A stretch of DNA of 64,000 nt from Solobacterium sp. (GTDB taxonomy: Bacteria; Bacillota_I; Bacilli_A; Erysipelotrichales; Erysipelotrichaceae): contig JAFRJJ010000003.1 in NCBI GenBank assembly GCA_017432325.1, positions 21,945 through 85,944 on the forward strand, written 5' to 3'. Shown here piece after piece: positions 35,262 to 44,751 of the stretch. A model generated the notes under the pieces. The model was not told the DNA's origin, made no database searches, and worked only from the letters and a program-made list of their open reading frames with translations. A program made the translations under genes and the position numbers. How positions within the stretch are numbered: position 1 is the first letter of the stretch; the number at the start of each line of letters is the position of its first letter.

Positions 35262-35279
35262 TTGATTCGCTTCGATCAG

Positions 35280-35308
35280 CCCGGGGGGAGGTACTTCTTC
35301 CCGGGTTT
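35280..35308 (+). terminator. Intercistronic stem-loop between permease and first MBL gene
   Basis: CCCGGG (35280-35285) pairs with CCCGGG (35300-35305), with weaker pairs inside, then TTTCATTT. It probably tunes the ratio of permease to downstream enzymes. Confidence 0.55.
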
Positions 35309-35327
35309 CATTTCAGGAGAAGATGAT

Positions 35328-36188
35328 ATGAGTGAAAAGAAGTTCAAATATGTAAATCCGAAGCCCGTACGTTTCGGACAGGCGACTGACCGGATCAGTG
35401 AGCACAGTGTTCCTCTGTACCGCTGCGGACCTCATGTATGGAATGTCGGCGGACAGGACGATGTGGCAGTCTATCTGCTGGATACCGGTGAAGGGCTGAT
35501 CCTGATCGATACCGGATATACAGAGTCTGTATTCCTGGTCGTTCACAATATATGGAAGCTGGGATTTAATCCGGAAAACATCAAAAAGATCCTGCTGACC
35601 CATTACCATGGGGATCATGTCAACGGCGTTGCTTCATTGGTGCATATTTCTCATGCAGAGGTATGGCTTTCTAAAGAAGATGAGCGCATGCATCAGCTGT
35701 ATTGCCGGGCTGACCGCCACGGTATCCATACCGCTCCGTATCAGGTCACAAACTTCTATGATGACAATACACCGATCGTACTCGGCAGATTCACGATCGA
35801 AACAAAGCTGACACCGGGACATGCCCCGGGATGCACGTCATTCTTCTTCGAAGATACCGATGAAGAAACGGGAAAGACCTATCGGTGCGCAGTGCATGGA
35901 GGACTTGGTATTGCGTATATGAGACCGGATATGCTGGCAAACCAGGATCAGACGGAAGAAGCGGCACACCGTTTCGTAAAAGACTGTCTGGAACTGGCAG
36001 AGCGTCCGGTCGACATCAACATGCCCAGCCATCTGAATCAGGCTGACATCGACAACAATCTGCCGGAAGACCTGAATGATTATACATGGTTTGTCGCTGA
36101 TTACAGCTGGCATGACATGCTGCTCAACCGTGCAGAAGCAGTCAAACGGTTCTGGCCGGATAGATATCCGGAGTATCAAAAAAATTAA
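35328..36188 (+). CDS. B3-like MBL-fold hydrolase, cluster paralogue 1 (candidate aldarolactonase)
   Basis: 286 aa. It has the shared family core: PHVWNVGGQDDVAVYLLDTGEGLILIDTGY, the zinc motif THYHGDHVNG (H.H.DH), PGHAPGCTSFFFEDTDEETG with the third His, HGG, and a C-terminal SHLNQADID..LPEDLNDYTW..DYSWHDMLLNRAE. The start at 35328 follows AGGAGA. Members of this fold hydrolyse lactones, thioesters or beta-lactams. Here, lactones formed by aldarates are the natural candidates (inference). It is the most diverged of the four, lacking the GARLLQELAGG segment after the zinc motif. Confidence 0.7.
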   Translation: MSEKKFKYVNPKPVRFGQATDRISEHSVPLYRCGPHVWNVGGQDDVAVYLLDTGEGLILIDTGYTESVFLVVHNIWKLGFNPENIKKILLTHYHGDHVNGVASLVHISHAEVWLSKEDERMHQLYCRADRHGIHTAPYQVTNFYDDNTPIVLGRFTIETKLTPGHAPGCTSFFFEDTDEETGKTYRCAVHGGLGIAYMRPDMLANQDQTEEAAHRFVKDCLELAERPVDINMPSHLNQADIDNNLPEDLNDYTWFVADYSWHDMLLNRAEAVKRFWPDRYPEYQKN

Positions 36189-36201
36189 GGAGAGAAAGAA
36201 A

Positions 36202-37107
36202 ATGACTGAAACAAAGAGATTCGGCTATAAGAAGCCCAAGTACCGCTATGGCAATTCCATCAGAGATTATTTCACAGGCAACTCCTGGGATCACACAGAG
36301 CCTGCTTACAGAGTAGGACCTCACGTATGGAATGTCGGCGGAAATGATGACGTTGCAGTATACCTGCTGGATACCGGTGAAGGACTGATGCTGATCGACA
36401 GCGGTTATGAACAGTCTGTATATCTGGTCGTTGACCGTATTTACAGCATCGGTTTCAAACCGCAGGACATCCGCAAGATTCTGCTGAGCCATTGGCACGG
36501 TGATCATACCCAGGGCGCGAGACTCCTGCAGGAACTTGCCGGCGGAAGAGAAAAATGCGAGATCTGGCTCTCCCGTGAAGATGAAGCAATGCACCAGAAG
36601 ACAGCGATGAACACCAAGCCGTTCTCTGTGCTGCCGTATGAAGTTACAAATTTCTATGATGATAATACTCCGGTAAAAATGGGCAGATTCACGATACGCA
36701 CAAAACTCTGCCCGGGTCATACACTTGGTGTCACATCATTCTTCTTTGAAGACACGGATGAAGAAACAGGCGAAACAGTCAGGATGGCTATGCACGGCGG
36801 CATGGGAACAGGTACGATGTATCCCGGTTCCGCAATGGGCAAGAGTGAAGAAGTTACACCGGAAATTGCTTTCCGTTTCGTAAAAGACTGCCTCGAAATG
36901 GCAGAGTGGCCGGTTGACATCAACATGTCTTCCCACCTGAATCAGACAAACGTTGATGAAAACATGCCGGAAGACCTGAATAACTGGAGATGGTTCATTG
37001 CGGACTACAGCTGGCATGATATGCTCGTCAATCGTGCTGAAGACGTCATGGAAAAATATCCGGAACAGTATCCTGACTTTAAATGGACAGTTCCGAATAT
37101 TCAGTAA
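36202..37107 (+). CDS. B3-like MBL-fold hydrolase, cluster paralogue 2
   Basis: 301 aa. Zinc motif SHWHGDHTQGARLLQELAGG, third His in PGHTLGVTSFFFEDTD and final His in SSHLNQTNVDENMPEDL. The N-terminus (RFGYKKPKYRYGNSIRDYFTGNSW) is nearly the same as paralogue 3. AGGAGAG precedes the ATG at 36202, 13 bases after paralogue 1. No signal peptide, so cytoplasmic. It is directly upstream of the GudD paralogue, which fits delivery of an open-chain acid to a dehydratase (inference). Confidence 0.7.
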   Translation: MTETKRFGYKKPKYRYGNSIRDYFTGNSWDHTEPAYRVGPHVWNVGGNDDVAVYLLDTGEGLMLIDSGYEQSVYLVVDRIYSIGFKPQDIRKILLSHWHGDHTQGARLLQELAGGREKCEIWLSREDEAMHQKTAMNTKPFSVLPYEVTNFYDDNTPVKMGRFTIRTKLCPGHTLGVTSFFFEDTDEETGETVRMAMHGGMGTGTMYPGSAMGKSEEVTPEIAFRFVKDCLEMAEWPVDINMSSHLNQTNVDENMPEDLNNWRWFIADYSWHDMLVNRAEDVMEKYPEQYPDFKWTVPNIQ

Positions 37108-37119
37108 GCAAACAGAATT

Positions 37120-38472
37120 ATGACAGATAAGCTGAATATACCGGTCATCACCTCCATGGAGGTGGTACCGGTAGCCGGCTATGACAGTATGCTGATGACG
37201 CTGAGCGGAGCACATGCACCGATGTTTACAAGAAATCTTGTCATTCTCAGAGACAGCTTCGGTCATACCGGGATCGGTGAGATCCATGGCGGAGACTATA
37301 CAAAGGAATCTCTGGAAGCGTGCATCCCTCTGGTCGTGAACCAGCCGGTCATGCGCTACCGCAGCATCCTGGATGCGATCCACAAAGCAGCGAAAAGGGC
37401 TGCGGATGATGATGGAGAAGGTATCCAGACACTGGATATTTCCAAACTGAAATATGTTGTAAAGTCCGAGTGGGCGATCGAATGCGCGCTGCTCGATCTG
37501 GCCGGTCAGGCATTGGGCATGCGGATGTGCGATCTGCTCGGGGAAGGAATACAGAGAGACAGAGTCGAAGTGCTCGGTTATCTGTTCTATGTATCCGACC
37601 GGCATCGTGCAGAAGAACTTCATTATCTGGACGAGTCCGACAGCAGTGAACCATGGTTCCGCATGCGCAGGGAAAAGATGCTGTCGCATGAAGAGATCGT
37701 TGCCCAGGCACGCTGTCTGCATGAAAAATACGGATTCAGGAATTTCAAACTGAAGGGTGGCGTCTTCTCCGGTGCCTATGAGGTGGAGACAGTCCGGGCA
37801 TTGAAGAAAGCATTCCCGGAAGGTCGGATCAACATTGATCCCAACGGCGCCTGGTCACTGCAGGAAGCGATCGGTCTGTGCCGTGATATGAAGAATGTCC
37901 TGACCTATGTTGAAGATCCGTGTGGTCCGGAATCAGGTTATTCCAGCCGTGAGATCATGACGGAGTTCAAAAACGCAGTGCAGATACCCGTGGCAACAAA
38001 CATGATCGCGACCGACTGGCGTCAGTTCTATCATGCGCTCTCACACCGTTCGGTAGATATCGTGCTTGCGGATCCTCATTTCTGGGGTTTTGAAGGAACC
38101 ATCCGGATGTCACAGCTTCTAAATTCATGGGGTCTTACATGGGGCTCTCATTCCAACAATCACTTCGATATCACACTTGCGGCATTTGCCCAGGTCGGTG
38201 CTGCGGCAGCCGGTGATCCGGCTCCGATGGATACGCACTGGATCTGGCAGGACGGACAGGATCTGCTGGAAGATGCACCGAAGATCCGTGACGGATATCT
38301 GGAAGTACCGGATAAACCGGGACTTGGTGTGACACTGAATATGAAGCGTGTCGAAGAAGCGAACAAACTATATAACACCCTCACATCTCACGATCGTGAT
38401 GATGCAATGGCAATGCAGTATCTGATCAAAGACTGGAAATACGACTCGAAAAAGCCGTGTCTGATCAGATAA
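37120..38472 (+). CDS. Glucarate dehydratase paralogue (GudX-like)
   Basis: 450 aa, enolase superfamily. It opens ITSMEVVPVAGYDSMLMTLSGAHAPMFTRNLV, as glucarate dehydratases do. All expected catalytic positions are visible: KLK in NFKLKGG, Asp in IDPNGAW, Glu in VEDPCG, Asn in ATNMIATDW, Asp in LADPHFW and His in GSHSNNHFD. The 60-110 segment differs from GudD (QTLDISKLKYVVKSEWAIECALLDLAGQ), a region that lines the substrate lid. Like E. coli GudX it may be slower or prefer another aldarate. Its Shine-Dalgarno is weak, so expression may depend on coupling to paralogue 2. Confidence 0.8.
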   Translation: MTDKLNIPVITSMEVVPVAGYDSMLMTLSGAHAPMFTRNLVILRDSFGHTGIGEIHGGDYTKESLEACIPLVVNQPVMRYRSILDAIHKAAKRAADDDGEGIQTLDISKLKYVVKSEWAIECALLDLAGQALGMRMCDLLGEGIQRDRVEVLGYLFYVSDRHRAEELHYLDESDSSEPWFRMRREKMLSHEEIVAQARCLHEKYGFRNFKLKGGVFSGAYEVETVRALKKAFPEGRINIDPNGAWSLQEAIGLCRDMKNVLTYVEDPCGPESGYSSREIMTEFKNAVQIPVATNMIATDWRQFYHALSHRSVDIVLADPHFWGFEGTIRMSQLLNSWGLTWGSHSNNHFDITLAAFAQVGAAAAGDPAPMDTHWIWQDGQDLLEDAPKIRDGYLEVPDKPGLGVTLNMKRVEEANKLYNTLTSHDRDDAMAMQYLIKDWKYDSKKPCLIR

Positions 38473-38488
38473 GAAGAAAGGAAAAATC

Positions 38489-39391
38489 ATGGAACAAAAA
38501 CGTTTTGGATATAAAAAGCCCAAGTATCGCATGGGAAGAGCGCTCAGAGATTATTTCACCGGCAACATGTGGGAACATACAGAACCTGCTTACAGGATCG
38601 CCCCGCATGTATGGAATGTCGGCGGACAGGATGACGTATCTGTATATCTGCTGGATACTGGCGAAGGACTGGCATTGATCGATACCGGATATGAGAGAAC
38701 ACTGTATCTTGTCATTGACCGCATGTACAGCACCGGCTTCAATCCGAGAGATGTAAAGAAGATCTTCCTGACACATTACCACGGAGATCATTCCCAGGGT
38801 GCGAGACTTCTGCAGGAACTTGCCGGCGGTAAGGAACACTGCGAGATCTGGCTCTCCAAAGAAGATGAACTGATGCACCAGGAAACAGCAGAAAGTACAT
38901 TCCCGATGCCTTGTCTGCCGTATGAAGTGACCAATTTCTATGATGACGATACGCCGATTCAGATGGGACGCTTTACGATCCGAACAAAGCTCTGTCCCGG
39001 TCATACACTGGGTGTGACTTCATTCTTCTTTGAGGATACAGATGAAGAAACAGGAAAGACATACTGGTGCGCGGTACACGGCGGTATGGGTACAGGTACG
39101 ATGTATCCCGGTTCCGAAATGGGTGCCCGTGAACATGTCACTCCGGAAACAGCCTTCCGGTTTGTCAAAGACTGCCTCGAAATGGCAGAGTGGCCGGTAG
39201 ACATCAATATGTCTTCCCATCTGAACCAGACCAACATTGACGAGAACATGCCGGAAGACCTGAATGACTATACATGGTTCATAACGGATTACAGCTGGCA
39301 TGATATGCTGGTCAACCGTGCCGAAGATGTGATGTCGAGATATCCGGAACAGTATCCTGATTTCAAATGGACAGTACCGAATGTAGAATAA
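38489..39391 (+). CDS. B3-like MBL-fold hydrolase, cluster paralogue 3
   Basis: 300 aa. Zinc motif THYHGDHSQGARLLQELAGG, third His in PGHTLGVTSFFFEDTD and final His in SSHLNQTNIDENMPEDLNDY. It is closest to paralogue 2 (same N-terminal RFGYKKPKYR, same RAEDVM..YPEQYPDFKWTVPN end), indicating a local duplication around the GudX-like gene. AAGAAAGGAAAA precedes the ATG. It is followed by garD, suggesting the pair work on galactarate or its lactone (inference). Confidence 0.7.
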   Translation: MEQKRFGYKKPKYRMGRALRDYFTGNMWEHTEPAYRIAPHVWNVGGQDDVSVYLLDTGEGLALIDTGYERTLYLVIDRMYSTGFNPRDVKKIFLTHYHGDHSQGARLLQELAGGKEHCEIWLSKEDELMHQETAESTFPMPCLPYEVTNFYDDDTPIQMGRFTIRTKLCPGHTLGVTSFFFEDTDEETGKTYWCAVHGGMGTGTMYPGSEMGAREHVTPETAFRFVKDCLEMAEWPVDINMSSHLNQTNIDENMPEDLNDYTWFITDYSWHDMLVNRAEDVMSRYPEQYPDFKWTVPNVE

Positions 39392-39413
39392 AGACAAGGG
39401 GGGGAACACAGAT

Positions 39414-40931
39414 ATGCCTCAGCTTTGTGTAAAACTGACTGACAAAGATAATGTAGCGATCGCAATTCATGACACACCGAAAGGAACGGAGATCCGGCCA
39501 GGTGTCATTACGAACACAGATATCCCGCAGGCACATAAGACAGCCCTGACGGATATTCCTAAAGGCGGTGAAGTGATCCGGTACGGAGTTGTGCTCGGCT
39601 ATGCAAAAGAACCGATCGCGAAGGGCGACTGGATCAATGAGTTCATGCTCGATCTGCCTGAACCGCCCGATGTGGATCATATGGAGTTCGCAACAAATAT
39701 CGTCACTGATCTGCCGGAACCTTCGGTCAGAACATGGATGGGATATAAAAATCCGAATGGTGGTTACGGCGGTACAAGAAACATTCTTGCGATCAATACG
39801 ACAGTGCAATGTGTCACAGGCGTACTGAATACGGCCATTCAGAAGATCAAGAGAGAACTGCTGCCGAAGTATCCTCATGTGGACGATGTGATCGCGATCA
39901 ATCATCCCTATGGCTGCGGTGTAGCGATCAATGCGAAGAATGCATACATCCCTCAGAGGATCCTGAAAAATATCGCTCTGCATCCGAACTTCGGAGGACA
40001 GTTTATGCTGGTAGCACTGGGCTGTGAGAAGTTCACTGTCGAGCGCTTCTGCGAAGACTATCCGGAACTGAATACACCTGAGAACGTGATCGTTCTCCAG
40101 GAACAGAAGGGATACGAAGCGATGATCAATGCCATTATGGAAATGGCTGAGAAGAAGCTGAAGATCCTGAATGAAAGAAGAAGGGAACCGCTTCCCCTGT
40201 CCGATCTGCTGGTCGGTATGCAGTGCGGTGGATCTGATGCGTTCTCCGGCGTTTCCGCGAATCCTTCTGCCGGATATGCGGCAGATATGATCGTCAAAGG
40301 CGGAGGTACCGTCATGTTCTCGGAGGTCACGGAAGTACGTGACGCGGTATACCTGCTCGCAAAGCGATGCATCAATGAAGAAGTCGGAAAACGACTGGCT
40401 GAAGAAATGAAGTGGTATGACGAATACCTGAATGAAGGAGAAGTCGACCGCTCTGCGAATCCGACACCCGGTAATAAAAAAGGCGGTCTTGCGAATATCG
40501 TTGAAAAGGCCATGGGCAGTATTGCCAAGTCAGGCACATCACCGATCGTGGAAGTACTTTCTCCCGGAGAACGTCCGACAAAGCACGGACTGATCTATGC
40601 CGCAACACCTGCAAGTGACCTGGTATGCGGACCTTGCCAGCTTGCCAGCGGAATGGGACTGGAAGTGTTCATGACCGGCAGAGGAACGCCCTATTCACTG
40701 GCTGCAGCGCCTGTGATCAAGGTCTGCTCCAGGAATGAGATGAAGGATCAGTGGTTTGACATCATCGATGTCAATGCCGGACCTGTCGCAACAGGTGAAG
40801 CATCGATCGAAGAGATCGGTACGGAACTGTTCCATAAGATCATCCGCACAGCAGAGGGAGAGGAAACCTTCTCGGAAAAATACGGACTTGCAAATGACCT
40901 CTGTATTTTCAATCCGGCACCGATCACCTGA
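39414..40931 (+). CDS. garD: Galactarate dehydratase
   Basis: 505 aa, UxaA/GarD family. An N-terminal SAF-like domain (KLTDKDNVAIAIHDTPKGTEI..., GEVIRYGVVLGYA) is followed by the large catalytic domain with the family blocks GYGGTRNILAINTTVQCVTGV, DVIAINHPYGCGVAINAKNA, MQCGGSDAFSGVSANPSAGYAADM and NPTPGNKKGGLANIVEKAMGSIAKSG. It dehydrates meso-galactarate to 5-keto-4-deoxyglucarate with a divalent metal. Length and order match the E. coli enzyme along the whole protein. AAGGGGGGAA precedes the ATG. It is the last gene before the gudD promoter. Confidence 0.9.
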   Translation: MPQLCVKLTDKDNVAIAIHDTPKGTEIRPGVITNTDIPQAHKTALTDIPKGGEVIRYGVVLGYAKEPIAKGDWINEFMLDLPEPPDVDHMEFATNIVTDLPEPSVRTWMGYKNPNGGYGGTRNILAINTTVQCVTGVLNTAIQKIKRELLPKYPHVDDVIAINHPYGCGVAINAKNAYIPQRILKNIALHPNFGGQFMLVALGCEKFTVERFCEDYPELNTPENVIVLQEQKGYEAMINAIMEMAEKKLKILNERRREPLPLSDLLVGMQCGGSDAFSGVSANPSAGYAADMIVKGGGTVMFSEVTEVRDAVYLLAKRCINEEVGKRLAEEMKWYDEYLNEGEVDRSANPTPGNKKGGLANIVEKAMGSIAKSGTSPIVEVLSPGERPTKHGLIYAATPASDLVCGPCQLASGMGLEVFMTGRGTPYSLAAAPVIKVCSRNEMKDQWFDIIDVNAGPVATGEASIEEIGTELFHKIIRTAEGEETFSEKYGLANDLCIFNPAPIT

Positions 40932-40935
40932 TCAG

Positions 40936-40977
40936 CACATATGTGAAAGAAACTGAAACGAAATCTTTCACCATGTG
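40936..40977 (+). promoter_or_regulatory. Inverted repeat after garD, possible operator or stem-loop
   Basis: CACAT(A)TGTGAAAG pairs with CTTTCAC(C)ATGTG around a 15-base loop that contains TGAAAC. No T run follows, so an operator or RNA-stability hairpin is more likely than a terminator. Confidence 0.45.
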
Positions 40978-41029
40978 TAAAACAATGGATCTGCTGAAAA
41001 AAACGGGTATTAATTCGGCAACTGTCTAG

Positions 41030-41057
41030 TTTGATAATTGCATGAAACAACTATACT
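41030..41057 (+). promoter_or_regulatory. Promoter of gudD
   Basis: -35 TTTGAT (41030-41035) and -10 TATACT (41052-41057), 16 bases apart. TGAAAC (41043-41048) lies between them, where a bound regulator would block or bend the promoter. Confidence 0.5.
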
Positions 41058-41087
41058 GAAATCAGAAATTATTAAGAGGAGAAATAC

Positions 41088-42425
41088 ATGGCTATTCCTG
41101 TTATTGAAAAAATGGAAGTCTATCCGGTTGCCGGACATGACTGCATGGAACTGAATCTTTCCGGTGCGCACGCACCTTACTTCACAAGAAACGTGGTCCT
41201 TCTGACAGCGTCAGACGGAACAGAAGGCGTCGGTGAAGTTCCGGGCGGAGAAAAGATCACAAAGGCACTGGAAGATGTAAAGGATCTTGTTGTCGGTACA
41301 AGGATCGTTGATTACAAGGCAACACTGAACAAAGTCAGAGCATGGCTGAATTCAAACATTAAAGATGATGTCAGAGGCCTGCAGACATTTGACCTCAGAA
41401 CAGGAGTCCATGTTGTGACAGCAATCGAAGCACCGCTGCTGGATATTCTGGGAAAATACCTGGATGTACCGGCTGCTGCGCTGATGGGCGAAGGAATTCA
41501 GAGAGAGAAGGTCAGATTCCTGAGCTATCTGTTCTATGTCGGAGACAGAAAAAAGACAGACCTGGAATATGAGAGTGAAGAAGACAGCAGCTGTAACTGG
41601 TACAGACTGCGTCATGAAGAAGCACTGACACCGGAAGCGATCGTTGCCATGGCGAAAGCAACACATGAGAAGTACGGTTTTGAAGACTTCAAGCTGAAGG
41701 GCGGCGTTCTGGATCCGTGGGAAGAAGTCAAAGCAGTTCAGGCAATCAAGGAAGCGTTCCCGAATGCCAGAGTTGATCTGGATCCCAATGGATGCTGGTC
41801 ACTGAAACAGTCACTGGAAGTTGCACCGGAACTGAAGAAGGTACTGGCATATATCGAAGATCCGTGCGGAGCTGAAGCAGGCTTCTCCGGCAGAGAAGTC
41901 ATGGCAGAATTCCGCAAGGCAACCATGATGCCGACAGCCACGAACATGATCAACACAGACTGGAGACAGATGTGCCATACGATCGCGCTGCAGGCAGTGG
42001 ATATCCCGCTGGCAGACCCTCATTTCTGGACAATGGAAGGTTCTGTTCGCGTCGGACAGCTCTGCAATGATTTCGGTCTGATGTGGGGATGCCATTCCAA
42101 TAACCATTTCGACATTTCACTGGCACAAGTTGTTCAGTGCGCAGCAGCGATCCCAGGCAAGATGAACGGTCTTGATACACACTGGATCTGGCAGGAAGGC
42201 AGGGAACGTCTGACAAAAGAACCTCTGCAGATCGTAGGCGGATGCATTGACCTGCCGAAGAAACCGGGTCTTGGCATCGAAGCAGACAGAGAACAGATCC
42301 TGAAAGCACATCAGCTGTATATGGATAAGTGCTTCGGCAAGGGCGCAAGAAACGATGCTGTAGGCATGCAGTATCTGATTCCCGGCTGGACATTCGACAA
42401 CAAAAAACCGGCACTGGTCCGCTGA
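41088..42425 (+). CDS. gudD: Glucarate dehydratase
   Basis: 445 aa, enolase superfamily. It matches the GudD pattern end to end: [65 protein letters not shown] with the KxK motif, [73 protein letters not shown] with catalytic His and a final [20 protein letters not shown]. It dehydrates D-glucarate to 5-keto-4-deoxyglucarate using Mg. AGAGGAGA precedes the ATG. It is followed by a lactonase-like gene in the same transcript. Confidence 0.92.
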   Translation: MAIPVIEKMEVYPVAGHDCMELNLSGAHAPYFTRNVVLLTASDGTEGVGEVPGGEKITKALEDVKDLVVGTRIVDYKATLNKVRAWLNSNIKDDVRGLQTFDLRTGVHVVTAIEAPLLDILGKYLDVPAAALMGEGIQREKVRFLSYLFYVGDRKKTDLEYESEEDSSCNWYRLRHEEALTPEAIVAMAKATHEKYGFEDFKLKGGVLDPWEEVKAVQAIKEAFPNARVDLDPNGCWSLKQSLEVAPELKKVLAYIEDPCGAEAGFSGREVMAEFRKATMMPTATNMINTDWRQMCHTIALQAVDIPLADPHFWTMEGSVRVGQLCNDFGLMWGCHSNNHFDISLAQVVQCAAAIPGKMNGLDTHWIWQEGRERLTKEPLQIVGGCIDLPKKPGLGIEADREQILKAHQLYMDKCFGKGARNDAVGMQYLIPGWTFDNKKPALVR

Positions 42426-42436
42426 TACAAACAGGA

Positions 42437-42460
42437 AGGCTGTGCTGTGCACAGCCTTTT
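42437..42460 (+). terminator. Intercistronic stem-loop after gudD
   Basis: AGGCTGTGC-TGT-GCACAGCCT followed by TTT only. It lies just before the Shine-Dalgarno of the next gene, so a partial terminator or RNA stabiliser. Confidence 0.5.
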
Positions 42461-42475
42461 GAGAAGGAGAAAATC

Positions 42476-43321
42476 ATGAAGAGCACAGGATTAAAATACA
42501 GATGGTTTGTGGAAAACTGTCATGAGATCGTACTTCCTTCAGGAGAGCATATTCTTATCGATCCGATGCTGCCAAGGCAAGGAAGCAGACTGTATGAAGG
42601 GTTCAAATCCGGTTATACAGTGGATGACATTGAACGGTGCGACTATGTTTTCATCAGCCACATCCATGGAGACCATATCGATCAGCTGAAGGAAGTGCAG
42701 GAAAAGTTCAATCCGTATATTCTGATCAATCCCAACAACATCATTCCTCTGTCCAAAGCACTGGATCTTCAGGTCAGAAAGATGATCCCGGTCGTAGATA
42801 AGCAGACATATGACTTCGGTTCATTTAAATTCACTCCGTATCCCGGAACACATGTTCAGACGATCGGTGATAAACCGTTAAGCGAAGTGTACGAAACGTT
42901 CGGTCCTTTGACCGGTGAAACGGGACCGACATTGATGAATGAAGCACAGGCATTCGGTTCCTGCTTCAACACAAACTTTCTGATGGAAGTGCCCGGCGGA
43001 CTCAGGATTGCATTTATTCAGGGCGTTTATACAGCAGTGACAAAGTACGGATTCATGCACAGCAATCCCAACCTTGTCATCCGCCAGCTCTCCAGGATCG
43101 ACATGTTCCCCGAGATCTATGATGAACTGATCGACTGCGTAAAGGATACGCAGACAGGACTGATGGCATTCATGTGCCACCATCACAAGACAAAGGATCC
43201 TGTGAAGACAGCCGGAGATATGAACAGGGATCTTCAGGCAGCAGGCATCAACGCATCTGTATTTGTACCGGAAGCAGGCAAATGGATCCGGGTCGGAAAC
43301 TACATTGAATTTGAAGAATGA
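42476..43321 (+). CDS. UlaG-like MBL-fold lactonase (aldarate cluster)
   Basis: 281 aa. The zinc motif ISHIHGDHID lies near residue 60 after HILIDPML, and the C-terminal half has CHHHKTKDP. Length and outline equal the protein at 13718, which sits in the tartrate dehydrogenase operon, but the two are diverged in the middle. UlaG opens the lactone of ascorbate-6-phosphate. Directly after gudD, a glucarolactone is a plausible substrate (inference). AGAAGGAGA supports the ATG at 42476. Confidence 0.7.
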   Translation: MKSTGLKYRWFVENCHEIVLPSGEHILIDPMLPRQGSRLYEGFKSGYTVDDIERCDYVFISHIHGDHIDQLKEVQEKFNPYILINPNNIIPLSKALDLQVRKMIPVVDKQTYDFGSFKFTPYPGTHVQTIGDKPLSEVYETFGPLTGETGPTLMNEAQAFGSCFNTNFLMEVPGGLRIAFIQGVYTAVTKYGFMHSNPNLVIRQLSRIDMFPEIYDELIDCVKDTQTGLMAFMCHHHKTKDPVKTAGDMNRDLQAAGINASVFVPEAGKWIRVGNYIEFEE

Positions 43322-43326
43322 TAAAG

Positions 43327-43354
43327 CATACCGGGGCATGCCCCGGTATGTTTT
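43327..43354 (+). terminator. Perfect-stem terminator after the gudD operon
   Basis: CATACCGGGGCA/TGCCCCGGTATG is a 24-base perfect palindrome followed by TTTT. Confidence 0.85.
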
Positions 43355-43467
43355 ATCTCACGTGATCCATGAATTCGTTAATGATGATCAGGTCGGTCTC
43401 ATTCAGACTTCTTCTGTTTGAATAAAGATATCCGGATCTGTCTGCAGGTAAAAACAAATATGAGTTC

Positions 43468-43887
43468 ATGAGCGGTTCCCTGTTCAGCTGCACTGGGGAT
43501 GACAGCGGAAAACTGCCGGACCTTCTGCTGCTCAAAAAGAATATGCTTACCGGACAGGCTGAACAGGATCTGATCAGCAGATATCATCAGCTCCCGTTCT
43601 CTGATAAAGAATGCGGGTTCCGCCTGTATGCAGGGGGTGAAGAAGAACCGGACGCATCTCTGACCGCCGGATATCTTGAACTGATCCGTGCAGTTCCTGC
43701 ACTTGGAGCTGTCAGAACAGACGATCAAGGTGTATGGATCTATCTGAACAACCGCTTTTACACGGAAAAGGTCCGCCCCGGATTTATTCCGTCCGAAACA
43801 CAACTGAAACGCAATCCGCTTCCGGAACGTGATGCAATGCTTGTATTCTTCCGGACAGCTTTCAAGAATAAAATAGAAGGAGAATGA
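43468..43887 (+). CDS. Hypothetical protein, possibly a 5'-truncated remnant
   Basis: 139 aa from the ATG at 43468. Codon choice (CTG, GAA, ATC, CGC) matches neighbouring genes, and its stop overlaps the next gene region, so coding is likely. I recognise no family. The ATG lacks a clear Shine-Dalgarno, and the frame reads on as protein-like sequence upstream to a TAA at 43423, so the true start or a lost 5' portion may lie there. The C-terminal 40 residues (ETQLKRNPLPERDAMLVFF) look like a folded domain end. A role in the same sugar-acid pathway is only suggested by its place. Confidence 0.4.
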   Translation: MSGSLFSCTGDDSGKLPDLLLLKKNMLTGQAEQDLISRYHQLPFSDKECGFRLYAGGEEEPDASLTAGYLELIRAVPALGAVRTDDQGVWIYLNNRFYTEKVRPGFIPSETQLKRNPLPERDAMLVFFRTAFKNKIEGE

Positions 43888-43892
43888 AACGT

Positions 43893-44720
43893 ATGAAACC
43901 AGCATTACAGACAATGGTCATTGAAGAAGACATCGAAAAGATCGGCGCATATGAGGCGCTCAGAAAGGTAAAGGAGATCGGATATGAAGTAATTGAGATC
44001 TCCGGTCATCTGAATCTTGATGATGAGATGATCGACCAGATCGAACGGGCATGCAAAGACTTCGGCCTTGAAGTATGCGCACTGAGCTGCGAATATACAG
44101 GTAAGGTACAGCGTAAGTCGTTCTTCCCCGGACACCGTCAGCTCAGCCTGCTGAATGACTTTGAAGGAACTGTTGAAGTTGCGAAACGTCTGAACTGCAC
44201 AACGCTCCGTTTTGCCGGTCAGCCGGTCGAAATGTTCCATGATGATGTCGAAGAAATGCGTGAATACTTCAGACTCACATCAGAATTCGCAAAGCGCCTT
44301 GCAGAAGAAGGGATCACACTGTGTGCGCATAATCATGAGAGTGAATTCCATCAGATCGAAGGCAAGACCGAGTGGCAGTGGTCTGTAGAAGAATGTCCGG
44401 AACTTCACTATGAAATGGATATCTTCGGAGTCCAGATGTCCGGTCTTTCACCGATCGATTTCCTGAAGACAGCTGCCGGAAGAGTTGACCTGATCCACTA
44501 TTCCGATATTGCGATCGCTGTGAAGGAAGACCCGAGATTCACACTGGATATGATCCAGCGAGTACCGCTCGGTCTCGGCAATATCAATGCCCAGGCAGTC
44601 AAGACAGCAGCTGAAGAAACAGGCACAAGATACTTCATTATGGAAGCAGCCAGGATGGAAGGCCTGGATGGCTATCAGGTCATGAAGCTGGCCCTGGACA
44701 ACTACAATAAACTTGTCTGA
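43893..44720 (+). CDS. TIM-barrel sugar isomerase/epimerase (AP-endonuclease-2 superfamily)
   Basis: 275 aa. Superfamily pattern: IGYEVIEISGHLNLDDE, LRFAGQPVE, CAHNHESEFHQIEG with the metal Glu/His, YEMDIFGVQ with Asp, and VDLIHYSDIAI then PLGLGNINAQ. Relatives include IolE, IolH and many sugar-phosphate or keto-sugar isomerases using a divalent metal. The start 43893 is chosen over ATG 43884 because GGAG lies 10 bases before it and only 1 base before the other. Paired with a UxuA-like gene, it may epimerise or isomerise a uronate or aldarate (inference). Confidence 0.7.
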   Translation: MKPALQTMVIEEDIEKIGAYEALRKVKEIGYEVIEISGHLNLDDEMIDQIERACKDFGLEVCALSCEYTGKVQRKSFFPGHRQLSLLNDFEGTVEVAKRLNCTTLRFAGQPVEMFHDDVEEMREYFRLTSEFAKRLAEEGITLCAHNHESEFHQIEGKTEWQWSVEECPELHYEMDIFGVQMSGLSPIDFLKTAAGRVDLIHYSDIAIAVKEDPRFTLDMIQRVPLGLGNINAQAVKTAAEETGTRYFIMEAARMEGLDGYQVMKLALDNYNKLV

Positions 44721-44751
44721 ATAACTTTGATACGGAAAGGAAAAAGCAGTT

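Noticed and set aside
43353..43535. Short minus-strand frame whose end (LNETDLIIINEFMDHVR) looks like a LysR C-terminus
   Set aside because: It overlaps a plus-strand frame with better codon use, and no LysR N-terminal or effector domain was found in any minus-strand frame upstream, so a decayed regulator cannot be supported.
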